Positions 12,701-24,840 of a stretch of 64,000 nucleotides of DNA are shown in pieces. Source of the stretch: Gnetum montanum. Taxonomy: Eukaryota > Streptophyta > Gnetopsida > Gnetales > Gnetaceae. Position 1 is the stretch's first letter, and each line of letters starts with the position of its first letter. Location of the stretch: the NCBI GenBank assembly GCA_015680685.1, contig MNCI01029709.1, positions 36,827 to 100,826 of the forward strand. The letters run 5' to 3'. The position numbers and the translations under genes were made by a program. The notes under the pieces were generated by a model. That model ran no database searches, was not told where the DNA came from, and was given only the letters and a program-made list of their open reading frames with translations.

Positions 12701-15360
12701 AAATGAGAGGACTTCCAAAATCGACTAATTTCATGGGAAGGTTTCTAGAATAGATCTAATTAGATACATTGTGAGTAAGCATTACAGTATGGAACCTATG
12801 TAGATTTTTTTTGAAGGGAACTCAAAGAAATTTGATACAAAGGATGATGGAGGCACAAGATTGTCAACTGTGGGTGTTTTCAAGGGTTGAGGTGGATTGC
12901 GAGGTCAAAAGAAAGGTCTTTTCTTTGATCAAGTAGTTGATCCACTTAGTTGATGATCTAGTTATACAATAATAGCCCTAGTAGTGTTGCGTTGTTGTGG
13001 TTGGGGTGGTAGTTTACCCTACATAGGTGAAGTAAGTGGTAGTTATGTGGCTAGAGGAGGAAGATGTGTAGGGATAGGAGGAGGATAAGAATAAGAGGTG
13101 GCATTCCTTCTTTCATGTGAAGAATGGGTTTGATAATAATCAAAAGGATGGTAATGAGATTCAAAAGTAGAGACATGATTGGAGGAATCATGTGGAGACA
13201 GGGGTTGCTAAACATAGTACCCATGGGGATCAGGCTGTCTATAAGGGTATTACTACCTTGGTGATGCCAACACCCATGATTGTGGTTGCTGCCATTATTG
13301 ATACTACTCATATGCTTGTGATGAAGTTCCACTTGGATAATATTTCTGTTGTTGGTAGGACTACTTAAAATTACATTAAGAATAAGGTAATCTTCTAGAT
13401 GTTTTCCTTTTGTTAGTCATGGATTTAGAACATACACCATAGACTCCTGTAAATGTGATACTATGGGGAAACATCCCTTAGGATGTACATATTAATAGAT
13501 TTCACACCCACCATCATTTTCTAATTTACTTTTCACAACTTCTTCTATTACAACAATCTTGCCCTTACCTTTTTGATAGGCATGTTCAACTTCTTTGTGC
13601 CTCTTATGCTCATGATCACTATCTTGTTCTTTGGACTTTTTAGTAACGTTTAGGATAGCTTAAAATTTTCTATCCATGGTGTTCCATAACTCATCAACCT
13701 TGGCTGTAATTTTAGATTGAAATTTTTGGAGTGAAAAGGTTTTCTTATTCACCACCTCATTAGATGCAGATTCATCCCCACTATCACAAAATTAAACCTA
13801 CCTCTTGCAAATGAAAGGATCGTGGTTATACTCTTATGCACATTCTCTTTTTCTTAGTTCATCCTTTTCTTTAGCTACCTACTCGATTAGTCTTTGTATT
13901 TGATGAGCACTTAATTTTGATAGTTTCCCTTGAGCATAGACACCAAGGGCTCTCCTCATTTCTAATCGAAGCCCATATACAATGTGGTGAAGTTGATCTA
14001 GTTAAGAATAACCATGGCTAGGACATTTTTGCATTAATACATAGTATCAGTCAATGGTGGCATTTAAAGGTTCATGTGTTCCTTGTTTCAATCCTTGGAT
14101 TTGCCTTCTCAAGCTAGACACTTTGAAGTATGTTTAATATTTATCATTAAAAAATTCAAGCATGGTACTCCATCGTCTGATAGATTTTGAATCTAGGAAC
14201 CAATACTAGTTCTTTGCTTTTTGATAAGTGTCCTTGGGAATAACTTAAAGTTTTTTCCACTCATTCTCTATGTTCTGTAAGGCACATGCATCTTGAAAAG
14301 CTTGGAGATGATTCTATAAATCAAATTTATATCCACCTTTGAATTGAGGAATGTTGTTCATGTCTAGCTTTTGATCTGACTATCCTACACATGCCTTGTT
14401 GGAATTCGTACTACCTCTATGATATTAATAATACTTCAAGTAGCAATAAAAGGCTCATCAAGGTCATGATCATGATGCCTATGATGCCTTATACTACCCC
14501 TTTGTTCATGGCAATGTGCCTATCTTGAATGTTTGCATCCTTGATCTTGCCTTTCCTGATGGTCCCATGAGTCATTTCGATCCTGTCGATCATTTTGATC
14601 ACCTCCATCATGGTCTCACCTCATGTGGCCATGATCAAAGCTATAAGAAGATGATGATGACGATGAAGGTGAAGAGGAAGAAGGACTAGCACCATTATAG
14701 TGGCTACTACCATCTCTTCAACAATCACAACCATGATCACATTCTTGATTCTTGTCCACATCCTCTCCCTGACTTGCCCCTCTAGATCCTTCTTTGTCAT
14801 TAGATCAATTCTTACCAAAATTGTGATGGTGAATTGTGGACTACAAGTTCTAGTTTTGACCTGCTTCATAAAAGTCAAAGAGAGGAACTTCACTAAATAA
14901 AAAATCTCAGAGAAGGGTTCTTCACCATATTTTTAGTACAACAAGAATGGAGAATCATTAAGTCCTTTTACCTTCATAAATTCATAGTGTTGTTCTAGCT
15001 ATCGACCTTAGAGACATTGTTCCTCAGTGGGAAGATAGTCCCTAGCATCACTATTTTGCATAACATACTCAACATGACATTCCTAGAGATCCCATCGTAT
15101 AAGCATTTCGTGGAGCATTATAGGAATGGATTGATTAGGTAGCATCATAATGTTTCCCTCCATGTCATGCCACTGCAGCTATTCATCCTAATGTAGGATG
15201 AAGGTGAAATTGGGTACATACTCATCAGGATGAGTATATACCACTCGATATTGCTAAGGCACCGGCTAATGAGCTCCATCAAACTTGGGTAGAGAAGCAC
15301 TCCTGTGAGAAGAAAAAATTTTTGATTAGATAATAAAAACATAGTGTGCTTTTAACTTTT
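12701..15360 (-). pseudogene. Element A gag (decayed)
   Basis: Minus-strand gag region. Its start (about 15320-15160) reads like the N-terminus of the D and E copies (an SSSH-rich start, then VVYTHPDEYVPNFTFILH). A charged and His/Ser-rich region follows at 14600-14900, a gag core at about 13850-14350, and a zinc-knuckle remnant near 13480-13510 (CEIY, then VHPKGCFP), which has lost one Cys. The Pro/Gln/Tyr-rich stretch 13050-13330 matches 44708-44965 of D. There are many stops, mostly TAG. Recognition rests on collinearity with D and E more than on intrinsic motifs. Confidence 0.7.
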
Positions 15361-15458
15361 TTTGTAGTAATTGTAAAATATGATGTGACTTTAAGATTTG
15401 TTCTAATGATTTGAATGATTTTCACTAATCTTAGATAGCACATGAAACAACCAGAAGG

Positions 15459-15477
15459 TCCTCAACAATGATGCCAA
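15459..15477 (-). promoter_or_regulatory. Primer binding site of element A (tRNA-Asp-like)
   Basis: On the minus strand this reads TTGGCATCATTGTTGAGG, directly after the LTR end CATCA. It is a decayed form of the TGGTGCCGTTGCTGGGGA site at 51392 of E, which matches the tRNA-Asp primer site often used by Athila-type elements. Confidence 0.7.
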
Positions 15478-16306
15478 TGATGAGTGGCAAGGTACCCCTA
15501 TGCCCAACCATATGAATCACTAAGGCATTTACATGTGATCCAATCAAATTTTGTGGACCTATAGTTCTCCAATGCACTAGTTCCTCTAAGAAGTGAAATG
15601 GGTGTTGAGAACGTTCATTGTCTTCCCATCTACACTTGTGAGGCTCAAGGGTGTGGTTTAAGTGTAATCGAGAAACATGATTTTTCTCATTTTATGTTTT
15701 ATAAGTTTAATTGCCTACAACAAGAATGAAAGGTAGAGAAATTCAATATCTGATTATTCTACTATCTAACTAGCCTAACACAAGTAACCACCCCACTTTC
15801 CTGGACACATCCTAAACACATATAATGCTACTAGGCTACCAAATGTTAAGCGTTACTAAGTTACCAAGCACTATATGTATGCTTGAAGTGGCCATGCTCA
15901 TGTTCATTAACAACTAAAAATTAATTTCTTAATTAAAATGCATTAAAGTAAAGTGCATGAAAGAAAACATTAGTCTATTCTTAGTGTTGTAAGGATTATC
16001 AAAAGAATTTGTTTTTATTCCTATCACATTGCTACACGCAGGGACATCAGTGTTCAAACAAAGATGCGTACACACTCAAACTCCTACTGTGGGTACTTAG
16101 AAAATATTCTAACTCTAGAGAAAAAAACTACAAAAGCTTTGCTTCTCTAACTAAAAATCTAATATGAAAAATTGACTAGAAATCGTGAGCCTAAGCACTA
16201 TATTTATAGGCTAGTGTATATCCTATGACATCGGATACCCGACATTGCATCTTGGCTCTAATGCCAAATACCCCATGTCAGAGTAGATGAAAAATTTGAT
16301 TCATCA
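15478..16306 (-). repeat. 5' LTR of element A (829 bp)
   Basis: Complete LTR. In element sense it starts at 16306 (TGATGAATC) and ends at 15478 (CCACTCATCA). The U3 carries an imperfect palindrome GACATCGGATACCCGACAT at 16227-16245, just upstream in element sense of a TATA-like TATTTATA (16201-16208). That is the same layout as E and C with a different palindrome sequence. Confidence 0.85.
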
Positions 16307-16311
16307 TCTTG

Positions 16312-16591
16312 TAAGCAAAATTTTCCTAATTAGTGATAAAGGTTATCTTATATATGTCATTTTTGTCAACCATGATTTGCTTATACCCTAAAAAATTATC
16401 CAAAAAAGAGTATACTTAATACCCTAATACTTTAATTAGCATTTCATCTATTTTGGGTAGTGGATATCTATCCTTTTATGAAGCCAAATTCAAATTTTTG
16501 AAATCAATGCATAGTCGAATATCAACATTCGTTTTCCTTACTAATCAGTCATCATAATTTGGCTACATAAATGGGATGCCATTAATGTGAC
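16312..16591 (-). pseudogene. Element B reverse transcriptase, central piece
   Basis: Between elements A and C, the minus strand reads LVRKTNVDIRLCIDFKNLNLAS, matching the RT pattern (R/K)KxNGxIRxCxDFRxLN, and then a YPLP-type stretch and decayed GFSGYxQ and KTAF-like positions. It joins 8259 across A and 29492 across C. Roughly 15 codons next to C do not fit a simple join and may be a small duplication. Confidence 0.8.
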
Positions 16592-16596
16592 CTCAT

Positions 16597-17485
16597 TGAT
16601 AAGATCTTGTTGATGTGATTCCATCGACATAGAGTTTGACCTATTGACATGTACCCATCAATAGGATCTCGTCGAAGTGATCCTATTGATGCAAGTTTTG
16701 ACTTGTTGATGTGTACTTGTGGATAGGGCACCCTATTTTACTTATAAATATGAGCCTAACCATCGCATTTATGACATTCCTTTCATATGTTGTAGTGAAG
16801 CTCTAGTAGTTTTTTCATTTAGAAGTTAGAATATTTTCTTAGTGCCTATAGTAAGAGTCAAAGAGTATATAGAGCTTTATTCAAGAACTATTGTACCTAA
16901 GCACTTCAATATATGCAGAAATAAAGACAAACTCTCTAATCAAACCTTGTAACAGTTGGACTAGATTAATTGTTTTCTTTAAGTGTTTAAAATTCAAGAA
17001 ATTTCTTTTAATATTCTTAAGTAAATAATTGATTAATTAATATAGATTAAATAGTGCACATAAGTACAATCACTTTGAGCATACTTCTAATGCTTGGTAA
17101 TCCTAGTAACACTTAATGTTTGGTGATCCAATAGTGTTATGCATGTTTAAGATGTGTACTAAAAGTGGGAATGAATGATTATGTTAGGATTAGTTAAGTG
17201 TTATTTAGTTATTAGATTAATTTAGCAATTAAATTACTTTATTATTTATTCTTAGGAAACTTAATTCATAAAAGGTAAAAATGATAAAAATCATATACCA
17301 TAGTTACACTTAACCATACCCTTGAACTTCACAAGTGGAATTGGGAAGATAATAATTGCAATGATTACTTTCATCTTCTAGAACCAGTGTACGTAAAACC
17401 CTAAAGTCTTTGGAATTCAACCAAATTGCTAAGTGAATGCTAGTGATTCGTATGGTTGAGCATAGAGTATACTCACTACTCATCA
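16597..17485 (+). repeat. 5' LTR of element C (889 bp)
   Basis: Aligns along its length with 28623-29486. U3 holds palindrome-like units centred on GATC (16609-16628, reading GTTGATGTGATTCCATCGAC, with degenerate relatives downstream to about 16700). A TATA-like TTATAAATA follows at about 16742. It ends TACTCACTACTCATCA. Confidence 0.88.
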
Positions 17486-17504
17486 TTGGCATCATTGCTG
17501 GGAA
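17486..17504 (+). promoter_or_regulatory. Primer binding site of element C (tRNA-Asp-like)
   Basis: TTGGCATCATTGCTGGGAA directly after the LTR. It is a decayed version of the E site TTGGTGCCGTTGCTGGGGA (51391-51409). Confidence 0.75.
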
Positions 17505-17639
17505 ATTTAGTTTGCTACATGTGCTATCTAGAACTTAGAGAAAACTCATTCAACATCATTGGATTGAACCTTAAAGTCACAATCATTCTAACACTAATAA
17601 AAATTATAAAATGTGTATTGTTAATTTTCTTCTAATTCA

Positions 17640-19040
17640 AGATGTTTTCTTCTCACAGGGATGAGTCTCCACCAAAATTCTAGCACACATCCAATGAAAG
17701 GAATGAACAATCAAACCAAATAGTGTCCTAATAATGCTGAGTGGTATATACTCATCTTAATTAATATGTGCCTAATTTCATCTTTGTCCTACAATAGCAT
17801 AATTGAATGCAGTGGAGAGACATGGAGGGCAACATTATGTTGTCATCAAATTGATTTGTTCTTGCGATGCTCCAATAAACTCTTATGAGGTTGGGCATCT
17901 AGGGGCTCCATATTGAGTATGTTGTGCAAGATCATGACTTGAACGATTACCATCCCACTAAAGCACAATGTAAAATCAATCAACAATAGAAGAAAAACTA
18001 TGAAGCTATGAAGAAGAAATGGTTCAATAACCTCTTGTTCCTGCTAGTCCAAAAGACAATCAGGATTCCTTCTCTAGAGATTCTCATTTCATTGACTCTC
18101 CTCCCCTTGGTTTTAGGGTTTAGGGTTTAGGGTTGGAGGTGACTAGCAAGATAGAGATGATCGTGATTGTAGAGCCCTTCAGAATGCTAAAGATCAGGGA
18201 CATGGCCACTCATGGAAGGTCCACCACCATGAGAGAAGTGACATTAGAGGGCATCATAGGCATCATGGCATCATAGAGGCCATAACTATGATGACCCTTT
18301 ACTTACAACTTAGAACATGCTAAATATCAGAGAGGCAATCAGAATTCCAATAAAGCATATGAAAGATAGTTGAATAAAGTAGTTGGATATGAATAATATC
18401 CTCAAGTTTGAAGAGGAATACAATTTAGATCTGCAAAATCATCTACAAGCCTTTCATAATGCTTGTGCCTTACAAAACATAGAGAACATATGAAAGAAAC
18501 TTAAGCTATTCCTCAGGAAACTCATAAATGAAGAAGAAAGTTGGTATAGGTCCTTGGAGTTGGAATCAAGCTATAGATGGAGTATGATTCTTAGCTATTT
18601 AATGACAAATATTAAACATACTCCCAAGTGTCCAACTTAAGAAAGTAGATCCAAGGTTGGTGATAAGGAACACATGAAACCTTGGATGCAGCCATGGATA
18701 GGTACTATTCTCTTTTACATCTTGATCATCCTTCTATGCATGTGCCTTAGCCCTCAATCCAATTACTACCTACTCCATAAATGCAAGGTGAAATTCTAGT
18801 GCAACCATAGCAATGTAATGCTATCAGTGATGTTAACTTACAGCCAGCTTCTTAGCCAACTGGTTTGAAAACCAAATCTAGAAAATGACCATTCTTTCAA
18901 ACTAGTAGTTCTACAAAGCACTCACAGACTCATGCGGCTAATAACCATGTTGTTTCCTCATCCTTTGCATCTAATTCACTCAAGTCCCCTTCAAATCAAA
19001 CACCTCCTAAAGTGCATACCATCATGCTAATCCATGCAAT
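17640..19040 (+). pseudogene. Element C gag (decayed)
   Basis: It begins near ATGAGTCTCCAC (about 17660). A stretch at 17740-17830 is homologous to the VVYTHPDEYVPNFTFILHQ region of D and E. It continues with a region collinear with the gag core (18380-18720) and a Pro/Gln/Ser-rich tail (18730-19010). The tail passes into SNQTPPKVH and then GHLPRKRFDPGSP before protease. Stops occur throughout. It carries a three-unit telomere-like tract at 18112-18132 that A and D lack. Confidence 0.65.
18112..18132 (+). repeat. Three tandem TTTAGGG units
   Basis: Three exact copies of the plant telomere heptamer inside the gag region of C. This is too short to be a telomere. It may be an interstitial insertion from repair, or chance expansion of a GGTTTTAGG sequence. 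Confidence 0.85.
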
Positions 19041-19049
19041 AACTGATTG

Positions 19050-19500
19050 CATAAATGTTGGCCACCTTCCTAGGAAAAGATTTGATCCTGGGAGTCCCCC
19101 TAATTTATTTGCAAATCACTAGGAATGAGCCTTGCAAAGCTGTTTGTGATTCAGGTTCTAGTGTTAATTTGATTTCTCATGAGATGTAAAAGGCTTAGAA
19201 CCTACCTTTACTCAAAGAGTAACATCTGTATTAAGTTGGTAGACTAGTCCATCACTATTTCTTTGGGATTGGTAGAGGATATTGTGACTACCATCTGTGG
19301 GTGGTCCTATCCTACTAACTTCATCATAACCTATGTTCATAATAAGGGGGACCTCCCAATTATCATGGAAAGGGCATAGCTAAGTACTATTGATGTACAA
19401 TTATGAATTAGAGATATTTCCTTGTAGATTTCCAAGAAAAATGCATTTGGAAAAATCAAGAAGAAGAGAGTTCCATGCATTGTGTACAGTGATACAGGGT
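19050..19500 (+). pseudogene. Element C retropepsin-like protease
   Basis: Reads AVCDSGSSVNLISHEM at 19140-19187, with the Asp-Ser-Gly catalytic motif intact. Then come a DQSITISLGLVEDIV-like stretch (19235-19285) and GRAxLSTIDV-like residues (19365-19395). It is the least damaged protease active site of the four related elements. A few stops, mainly TAG, interrupt it, and the spacer to RT follows at 19590-19920. Confidence 0.8.
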
Positions 19501-19739
19501 GAAACTTTATGTAGAAACTATGGGCTATAAAAAGTACATCAATCATAACATGTAGATGATGGGTAGATGAATCTAAAATTCAAGGGTGCCTATATGTAGT
19601 AGCCACAAACTAGGAGGACACACAATGGCTAACACATGATTTGAAAGCAGCACACTTTGCATGGAACCAACTAAGAGCCTCATGAGTGCCTATGTTTAAG
19701 GCATGGATGAACTAGAGTGAGTTCTTCACCAACTCACTG

Positions 19740-21290
19740 ATGATGAACCTGATGAAACTTATTGGTAAGAGTTGGAAATTCCTAAAAATTTTAAATAGGA
19801 GCCCCTAGAGTTGAAAACTCTACATGTTAGCATGGAGTATGCATTTCTAAAAAATGGCAAGTTAGTAATAATCATTGCCAACCTTACTCCTAAACAAAAA
19901 GAGATGCTATTGAAGGTATTTAACAAATGGCCAATAGCCTTTACTTGGTTATATCTTGAAATCACTGGGATTGGTCCTAGGATATGCTAGCATCACATCT
20001 ATATTAATCCTTTCATAAAGCTAAAGAAGTAGCTGCAAAATTAGTTGAATCCCAAATTAAAGTAGATTATCAAGGAGTATATTGAACAACTCCTCAAGGT
20101 AGGGTTCATCTCTTCCATTGTGGATAGTAAGTGGGTTAGCCCACTTGTAATCATGGAAAAGAAATGTGATAAGGGGAGGGTCTATATTGACTTCAAGCTA
20201 TTGAACATAGTGACCTACAAAGATCAATTTTCGTTTCCATTTGTGAACTAAGTGTTGGTCACTATCTATGGGCATTGCTATTATAGCTTTGTGGATGGTT
20301 ATAGTGGCTATAACCAGATTTAGATTACATTGGAGGACCAAGCCAAAACTACATTCACAAGTCCCTAGTGGACTTTTGCATACAAAAATATGTTATTTGG
20401 TCTATGCAATGCCCTTGCAATCTTCCAACATCTTGTCCTTAGCATTTTTCAATAGAAAATTGGTACTGGGATGGAAGGATTCATGGTTGACTTCTCCACC
20501 TATGATGCTACATTTGAGCAAGCTCTAGAATACTTTGAGCCAGTGCTTAAAAGGTGTGTGAAGACTAACCATCATCTCAAATGGCAAAAGAGCCATTTAA
20601 TGGTCTAGGAAGGCATTGTGCTAGGGCATAGAATCTCATAAGTAGGGATTGATGTGAACACTAAAAAGATTAAGGTCATCCAAGGAATTACCTACAAACT
20701 AGAAACTGTTAAAGATGCCTAATCATTCCTTGGCCACACTAACTACTACCTATGATTCATAGAGAATTTCTCTAATACTGCTAAACCATTGGTCAAGTTG
20801 ACAAAGAAAGATGATCTATTTTTATGGATTGAGAAATGCAAAAAGGTATTTTAGTAACTGAAAGAGAAGCTTGTAGAAAATCAAATTCTACAAGCACTTG
20901 ACTCGTTTCAACTATTGCACATCATGATAGATGCATTGAACTATGCCTTGGAAACTATGATCATGTAGTTGGACAGTCAAAAATGTCTATACTACATCCA
21001 CTGTATGAGCTGAAGAATTATGGGTGCACAACTCCACTACACCATAACAAAGAAAGAGCTGATGGTGGTGGTGTATGCTTTGGGAAAAGTTTAGGCACTA
21101 TGTGCTTAGATATAAGGTGCTTGTGTACATGGACCATAATGTAATTTACTTTCTAATGAACAAGCTAACAATGAGCCCCATGTCATGTGGTGGCTTGTGA
21201 TCTTATAAGAGTTTGATCTTACAATAGTAGATCAAAAGGAAATCAAGAATGTGATTTCTAATCACTTGTCTTAGTTACAATGGAACAACA
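19740..21290 (+). pseudogene. Element C reverse transcriptase and RNase H
   Basis: The RT domain runs from about 20040: VGFISSIVDSKWVSPL, then RVYIDFKLLNIVTYKDQFSFPF, then a YSFVDGYSGYNQI-like stretch, TTFTSP, FAYKNMLFGLCNA, and FMVDFSTYDATFEQ where Athila-type RTs have FMDDFSVYG. The first catalytic Asp of that pair reads Val. The thumb, with GIVLGHRIS and SFLGHTNYY, follows to about 20760. RNase H runs from about 20900 to 21250 (MDHNVIYFLM, then QEFDL-like residues). A TAG-rich set of stops breaks the frame. The FMxDFS and VLKRC features place the element in the Athila-like branch. Confidence 0.85.
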
Positions 21291-21329
21291 AAGTGGAGGA
21301 GATCCCACTTTTAGATTAGTTCCCTAATG

Positions 21330-22645
21330 AACTCCTCTTTGCTAGTGTAATAAATGAACAAGTGCTCAATGAACCTACATGGTATGATGGCATCCTCACT
21401 TATCTTCTCACTCAAGAGATACCATAAGAGTTATACCATTAGAAGAAACAATAGTTTCTTCATTAGGCTAAATGCTTCATGAATATGAATGAACACCTTT
21501 ACAAGGTATGCATTGATGGCTTGGTTCATTGGTCTATTCCTGATGTTGACCAACTACGCATTCTCTAAGATGCTTATGAGGGCCCTTGTGGGAGCCACTA
21601 TGTTGGGAGATATACAACCATTAAGATCTTAATGGAGGGTATTACTGGCCAAAAATATTTAGGGATGTCTACCAATTCATCTATTCTTGTGAACACTATC
21701 AACATGATGGTGGGATGACCACTTGAATGGAGGGTTCTTAGTAGTAGATCCACTCATTGGAATCCTTTGACATCTAGGACATAGACTTCATAGGTCCCAT
21801 CTTACCCATGTTGAATGAAAAGGCTTACATTATAGTTGCTATTGACTATTGTACAAACTGGGTAGAAGTACTAGCCATCATCGCCTATAGATATTCCACT
21901 ACTATATGGTTTGGACAAAAAAAATGTTATATATAAGTTTTTGGTATCACATGCACTGATTTCTAATAATGGTACTCATTTTATAGGCACCACCTTTCAA
22001 AAAATCATGTAATGCTTGGGGGTCAAACATAAATTAACAACACCTTACCCCCCCCAAGCCAATGATCAAGAAGAGGTTACTAATAGGGAGATCTCAACAA
22101 TTAGCAAATATAGGAGAGACTAAAGAAAAAAACTTAATAATTCCCTTTGGGCATGCCACTCAACATGAAAACTCTCTATAGGCTAATCTCCCTATGCACT
22201 AGTGTATAGAAAACTCCCAACCCTTCCAATGCAATTTGAGCTTTGTACACTTTCAATAGCCTCTAAACTTGGCCTTGACTTGATCCTAGCACAAAAAGAA
22301 AGATTGATCAGCCTTAATGTGCTAGATGAGAATAGATTAGTGGCCCCATCCTTGAACAAAGTGTACAAAGCATTCAACAAAAAATGTCATGACCTTAGAA
22401 TAAGGAAGGTGAAATTTCAACCTAGAGAAAAGGTTCTCTATTGAAACCCCACACATGTGTCACAATGAACTAAGTTCCAAACATTGTGGGAAGGGCCTTT
22501 TATCATTTATAAAATCTTTTCTTCTAGGTTCATGTTGATCTACAAACTTGAGAGTCCAAATAAGAAGCAATTGGTCAACATGCAACAAATCAAACCTTTC
22601 CTCAAACCTAAAAGAGCCAATGCAAGCAACACCTCATTAGATGAA
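21330..22645 (+). pseudogene. Element C integrase
   Basis: A zinc-finger region at about 21480-21710 ends in a CEHYQH-like stretch. The core reads DIDFIGPILPM and AIDYCTNWVEV (21780-21870), with a broken DxGT region near 21955. A well-preserved C-terminal part at 22190-22440 (SPYALVYRKLPTLPMQFE, then the ISLNVLDENRL region) matches plant gypsy integrases where SPYxLVYGK and LNELDExR are expected. The end, LVNMQQIKPFLKPK, is at 22570-22615. The same tail is recognisable in A (11110-11140) and D (43660-43720). Confidence 0.85.
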
Positions 22646-24840
22646 TAACCACACTCAATCTTTTAGATCTCCTCCTTTTAATTAAAATGTGGGAAAGATG
22701 GCCATCCATGCTAATTATTAAGTGGCTTCTCAATTTTTCTACTTGTTTTTTTCTTACAATTTTCTTTATTTAATACCTTTTTGTTTCACTTTGTTGATTT
22801 TACACCTTTTTGTTTTACACTCTTAATTTTTACTATTTTTTGTTTTACAACATTGTTAGTATGTCTTATATTTCTTAAACATTTTATAATTTCTTTTATA
22901 TTTTACTTTATTTGGTTTGAATTTTTCTTATCATTTTCTAATAAACTATTTTGTTGCCAACAGGACACAGTGATGCTATAGCTATTTGATAATGGTGGTT
23001 TGTACTTAATGTTTTTGATTTTCAATGTCTAGTTTCTACCTTAGAATTTTGATGATTGATAACTAGGACAAAGTTTCATTTTTATGGAATAGGCTGTGAG
23101 TCCACATCATCCACCCATCCACAACAATCTATGGTGTTCATGGTTTTGGAAATATAAGGGTCCTTTCATTAATGAAACTTTAACAAACTTGTGATCTTGG
23201 TAGTTTTCAAACTTGGGAAATATCAAAAGGATTGATAACGGTGTGATTTCAAGGGGACTTGATGCTCTCTATACTTGCCTACTCAATTGAGTGCATGAGT
23301 GTTTTTTATGGATTTCTTATCATTCTGTGTTGTCCAATAATAGGAAGTTAATAATTCTTTGCATGGTGTTGTTCCCATCAAAAAATCCATAAAAACATAA
23401 AAGTCAAAAAACAAATGATGAGAATTTAAAGCACACCCCTTAGATAAAATAATCAGCTATAAGCACTGGTTATGGGACTAGAAAGACATGTTACCCATGC
23501 TTAAAGGTCCCTTCTAAGGCCCTTTCTCACTTCCTACTTCTCTTTTTTTCTTAATAAGAAATGTTGATTGATTTGTGGGAGCATTCTATGTCTTGAGAGG
23601 GTGGCTTGGTCCTAGAGTATTAATGTGAAGTCACTGAAAGTGGTTGGCTTTGATCTGGACTAAGGATGGACTTTATTAGGTCATTTAACCATCAAATCTG
23701 CAAGAGACTTCATGTGATCATGAGATGGAACTCTATTCCACTTTCTCTTTCTCTTTCACCAATGCTTTCCATAATTCACCTCACTACTAGTTTGCATGTT
23801 TCACTTAATGTCTTAGTTTGATATGTTAAAATTCTTAGGTAGATTCTTCCAAATTTAGTGCTTAACTTTTTGTAACCATTAATTGACCTCAGGGCCCACA
23901 AACACCTTGGTTTGAGGATATGCAAGGGAAAAAAGGGCATGAACCTACTAAGGGGAGGACCCACTTGCATTTCCCTTTGTTTGGTTAGTTAAGTTCCTTA
24001 TCCTTAGGCATTTTGGTGATCAAATCTTTCATGTGCCCTATCGATTGCATCCAATTGTGTGCTCCTTATGGTATTTTCTCTAATAAAATTTCATTCTCCC
24101 TTTAATTCCATAAATTTTGTGAATTTTCAAGCCCTCTTCTATTATTTCATCATGTTCATAGCTTTTTTGGCTCTATGTAGACCTCAATTTCATAAGAAAA
24201 CTCATATTTTTTGAAATTTTCAAGTGCAAAAATTTTTAGAATAGCTCAATTGATGAGACCTCGTATACATAGCCCACCCATTGATGAGACCCTATCAATG
24301 GGATCCTATCGACATAAGGCATAATGTCTATATATATGCACCCCCATTTTGGAAATTTTTCACATTTTATCACAAATGAAGGAGGCATTTTTGAACTTTT
24401 CAGAGCCTAAAACCTTCTATGAGCCATAACTTCCTAAATGGTTTTCTGATTCACATCATTTTTTAGTCCTAGAACTACCAAAGGTAAGCTCTTTGTTGTG
24501 GGGGCCACAAACCTTAAGTTTTTGATAGAAACTTTTTAAAAAAATTTCTTTCCACAAGGCTTTAACTAAGGTACTAACTTTAAAACATCAATTTGAAGAA
24601 GTTAAACCTTATCAACAAGCTTTAGTGACATTAAAAATAAAATAATATTAAATTAATAATAAAATAATCAATCCATCATGGTCAAAACTTAGCCTAAGTG
24701 TAACTACCCAATGAGATAAGGTACTTAAAGGTTATCAGCTACACATTATACGCTAATCCTTGGTTATGTTGTGACCATAGATGACACCTAAAGGAATGAA
24801 CGTGTAGGAAGAAGGATCATCCCAAGCAAGAAACAAATGA
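22646..24840 (+). other. Element C 3' noncoding internal region
   Basis: Collinear with the A, D and E 3' noncoding regions: T-rich TTTTACA motifs at 22740-22860, GTGAGTCCACATCATCCACC at 23096, GATTTCAAGGGGACTTGATG near 23250, AAAGCACACCCCTTAGATAA at 23430, and a GGAGGACCCACTTGCAT block at 23953. A stretch at about 24240-24620 has no counterpart in A. It contains CCATTGAT/ATCAATGG palindromes and a TATATATA box, and may be a small LTR-like insertion. No credible ORF. Confidence 0.65.

Larger units (their letters stand above)
8260..16306 (-). mobile_element. Element A: non-autonomous Athila-like LTR retrotransposon
   Basis: A minus-strand LTR element with LTRs at 8260-9033 and 15478-16306. 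Both begin TGATG and end CATCA as read on the plus strand. Flanking 5-mers TTTTG (8255-8259) and TCTTG (16307-16311) look like a target-site duplication with one change. Inside, in element order, are a primer site, gag, protease, a spacer, an integrase core and C-terminus, and about 2 kb of noncoding sequence before the polypurine tract. RT and RNase H are missing, so A could only move with enzymes from another copy. It sits inside the RT of element B. Stops in every frame show it is dead. Confidence 0.85.

Noticed and set aside
24240-24620. A separate complete LTR inside element C
   Set aside because: Palindromes and a TATATATA box are present, but no clear ends or target-site duplication could be read.
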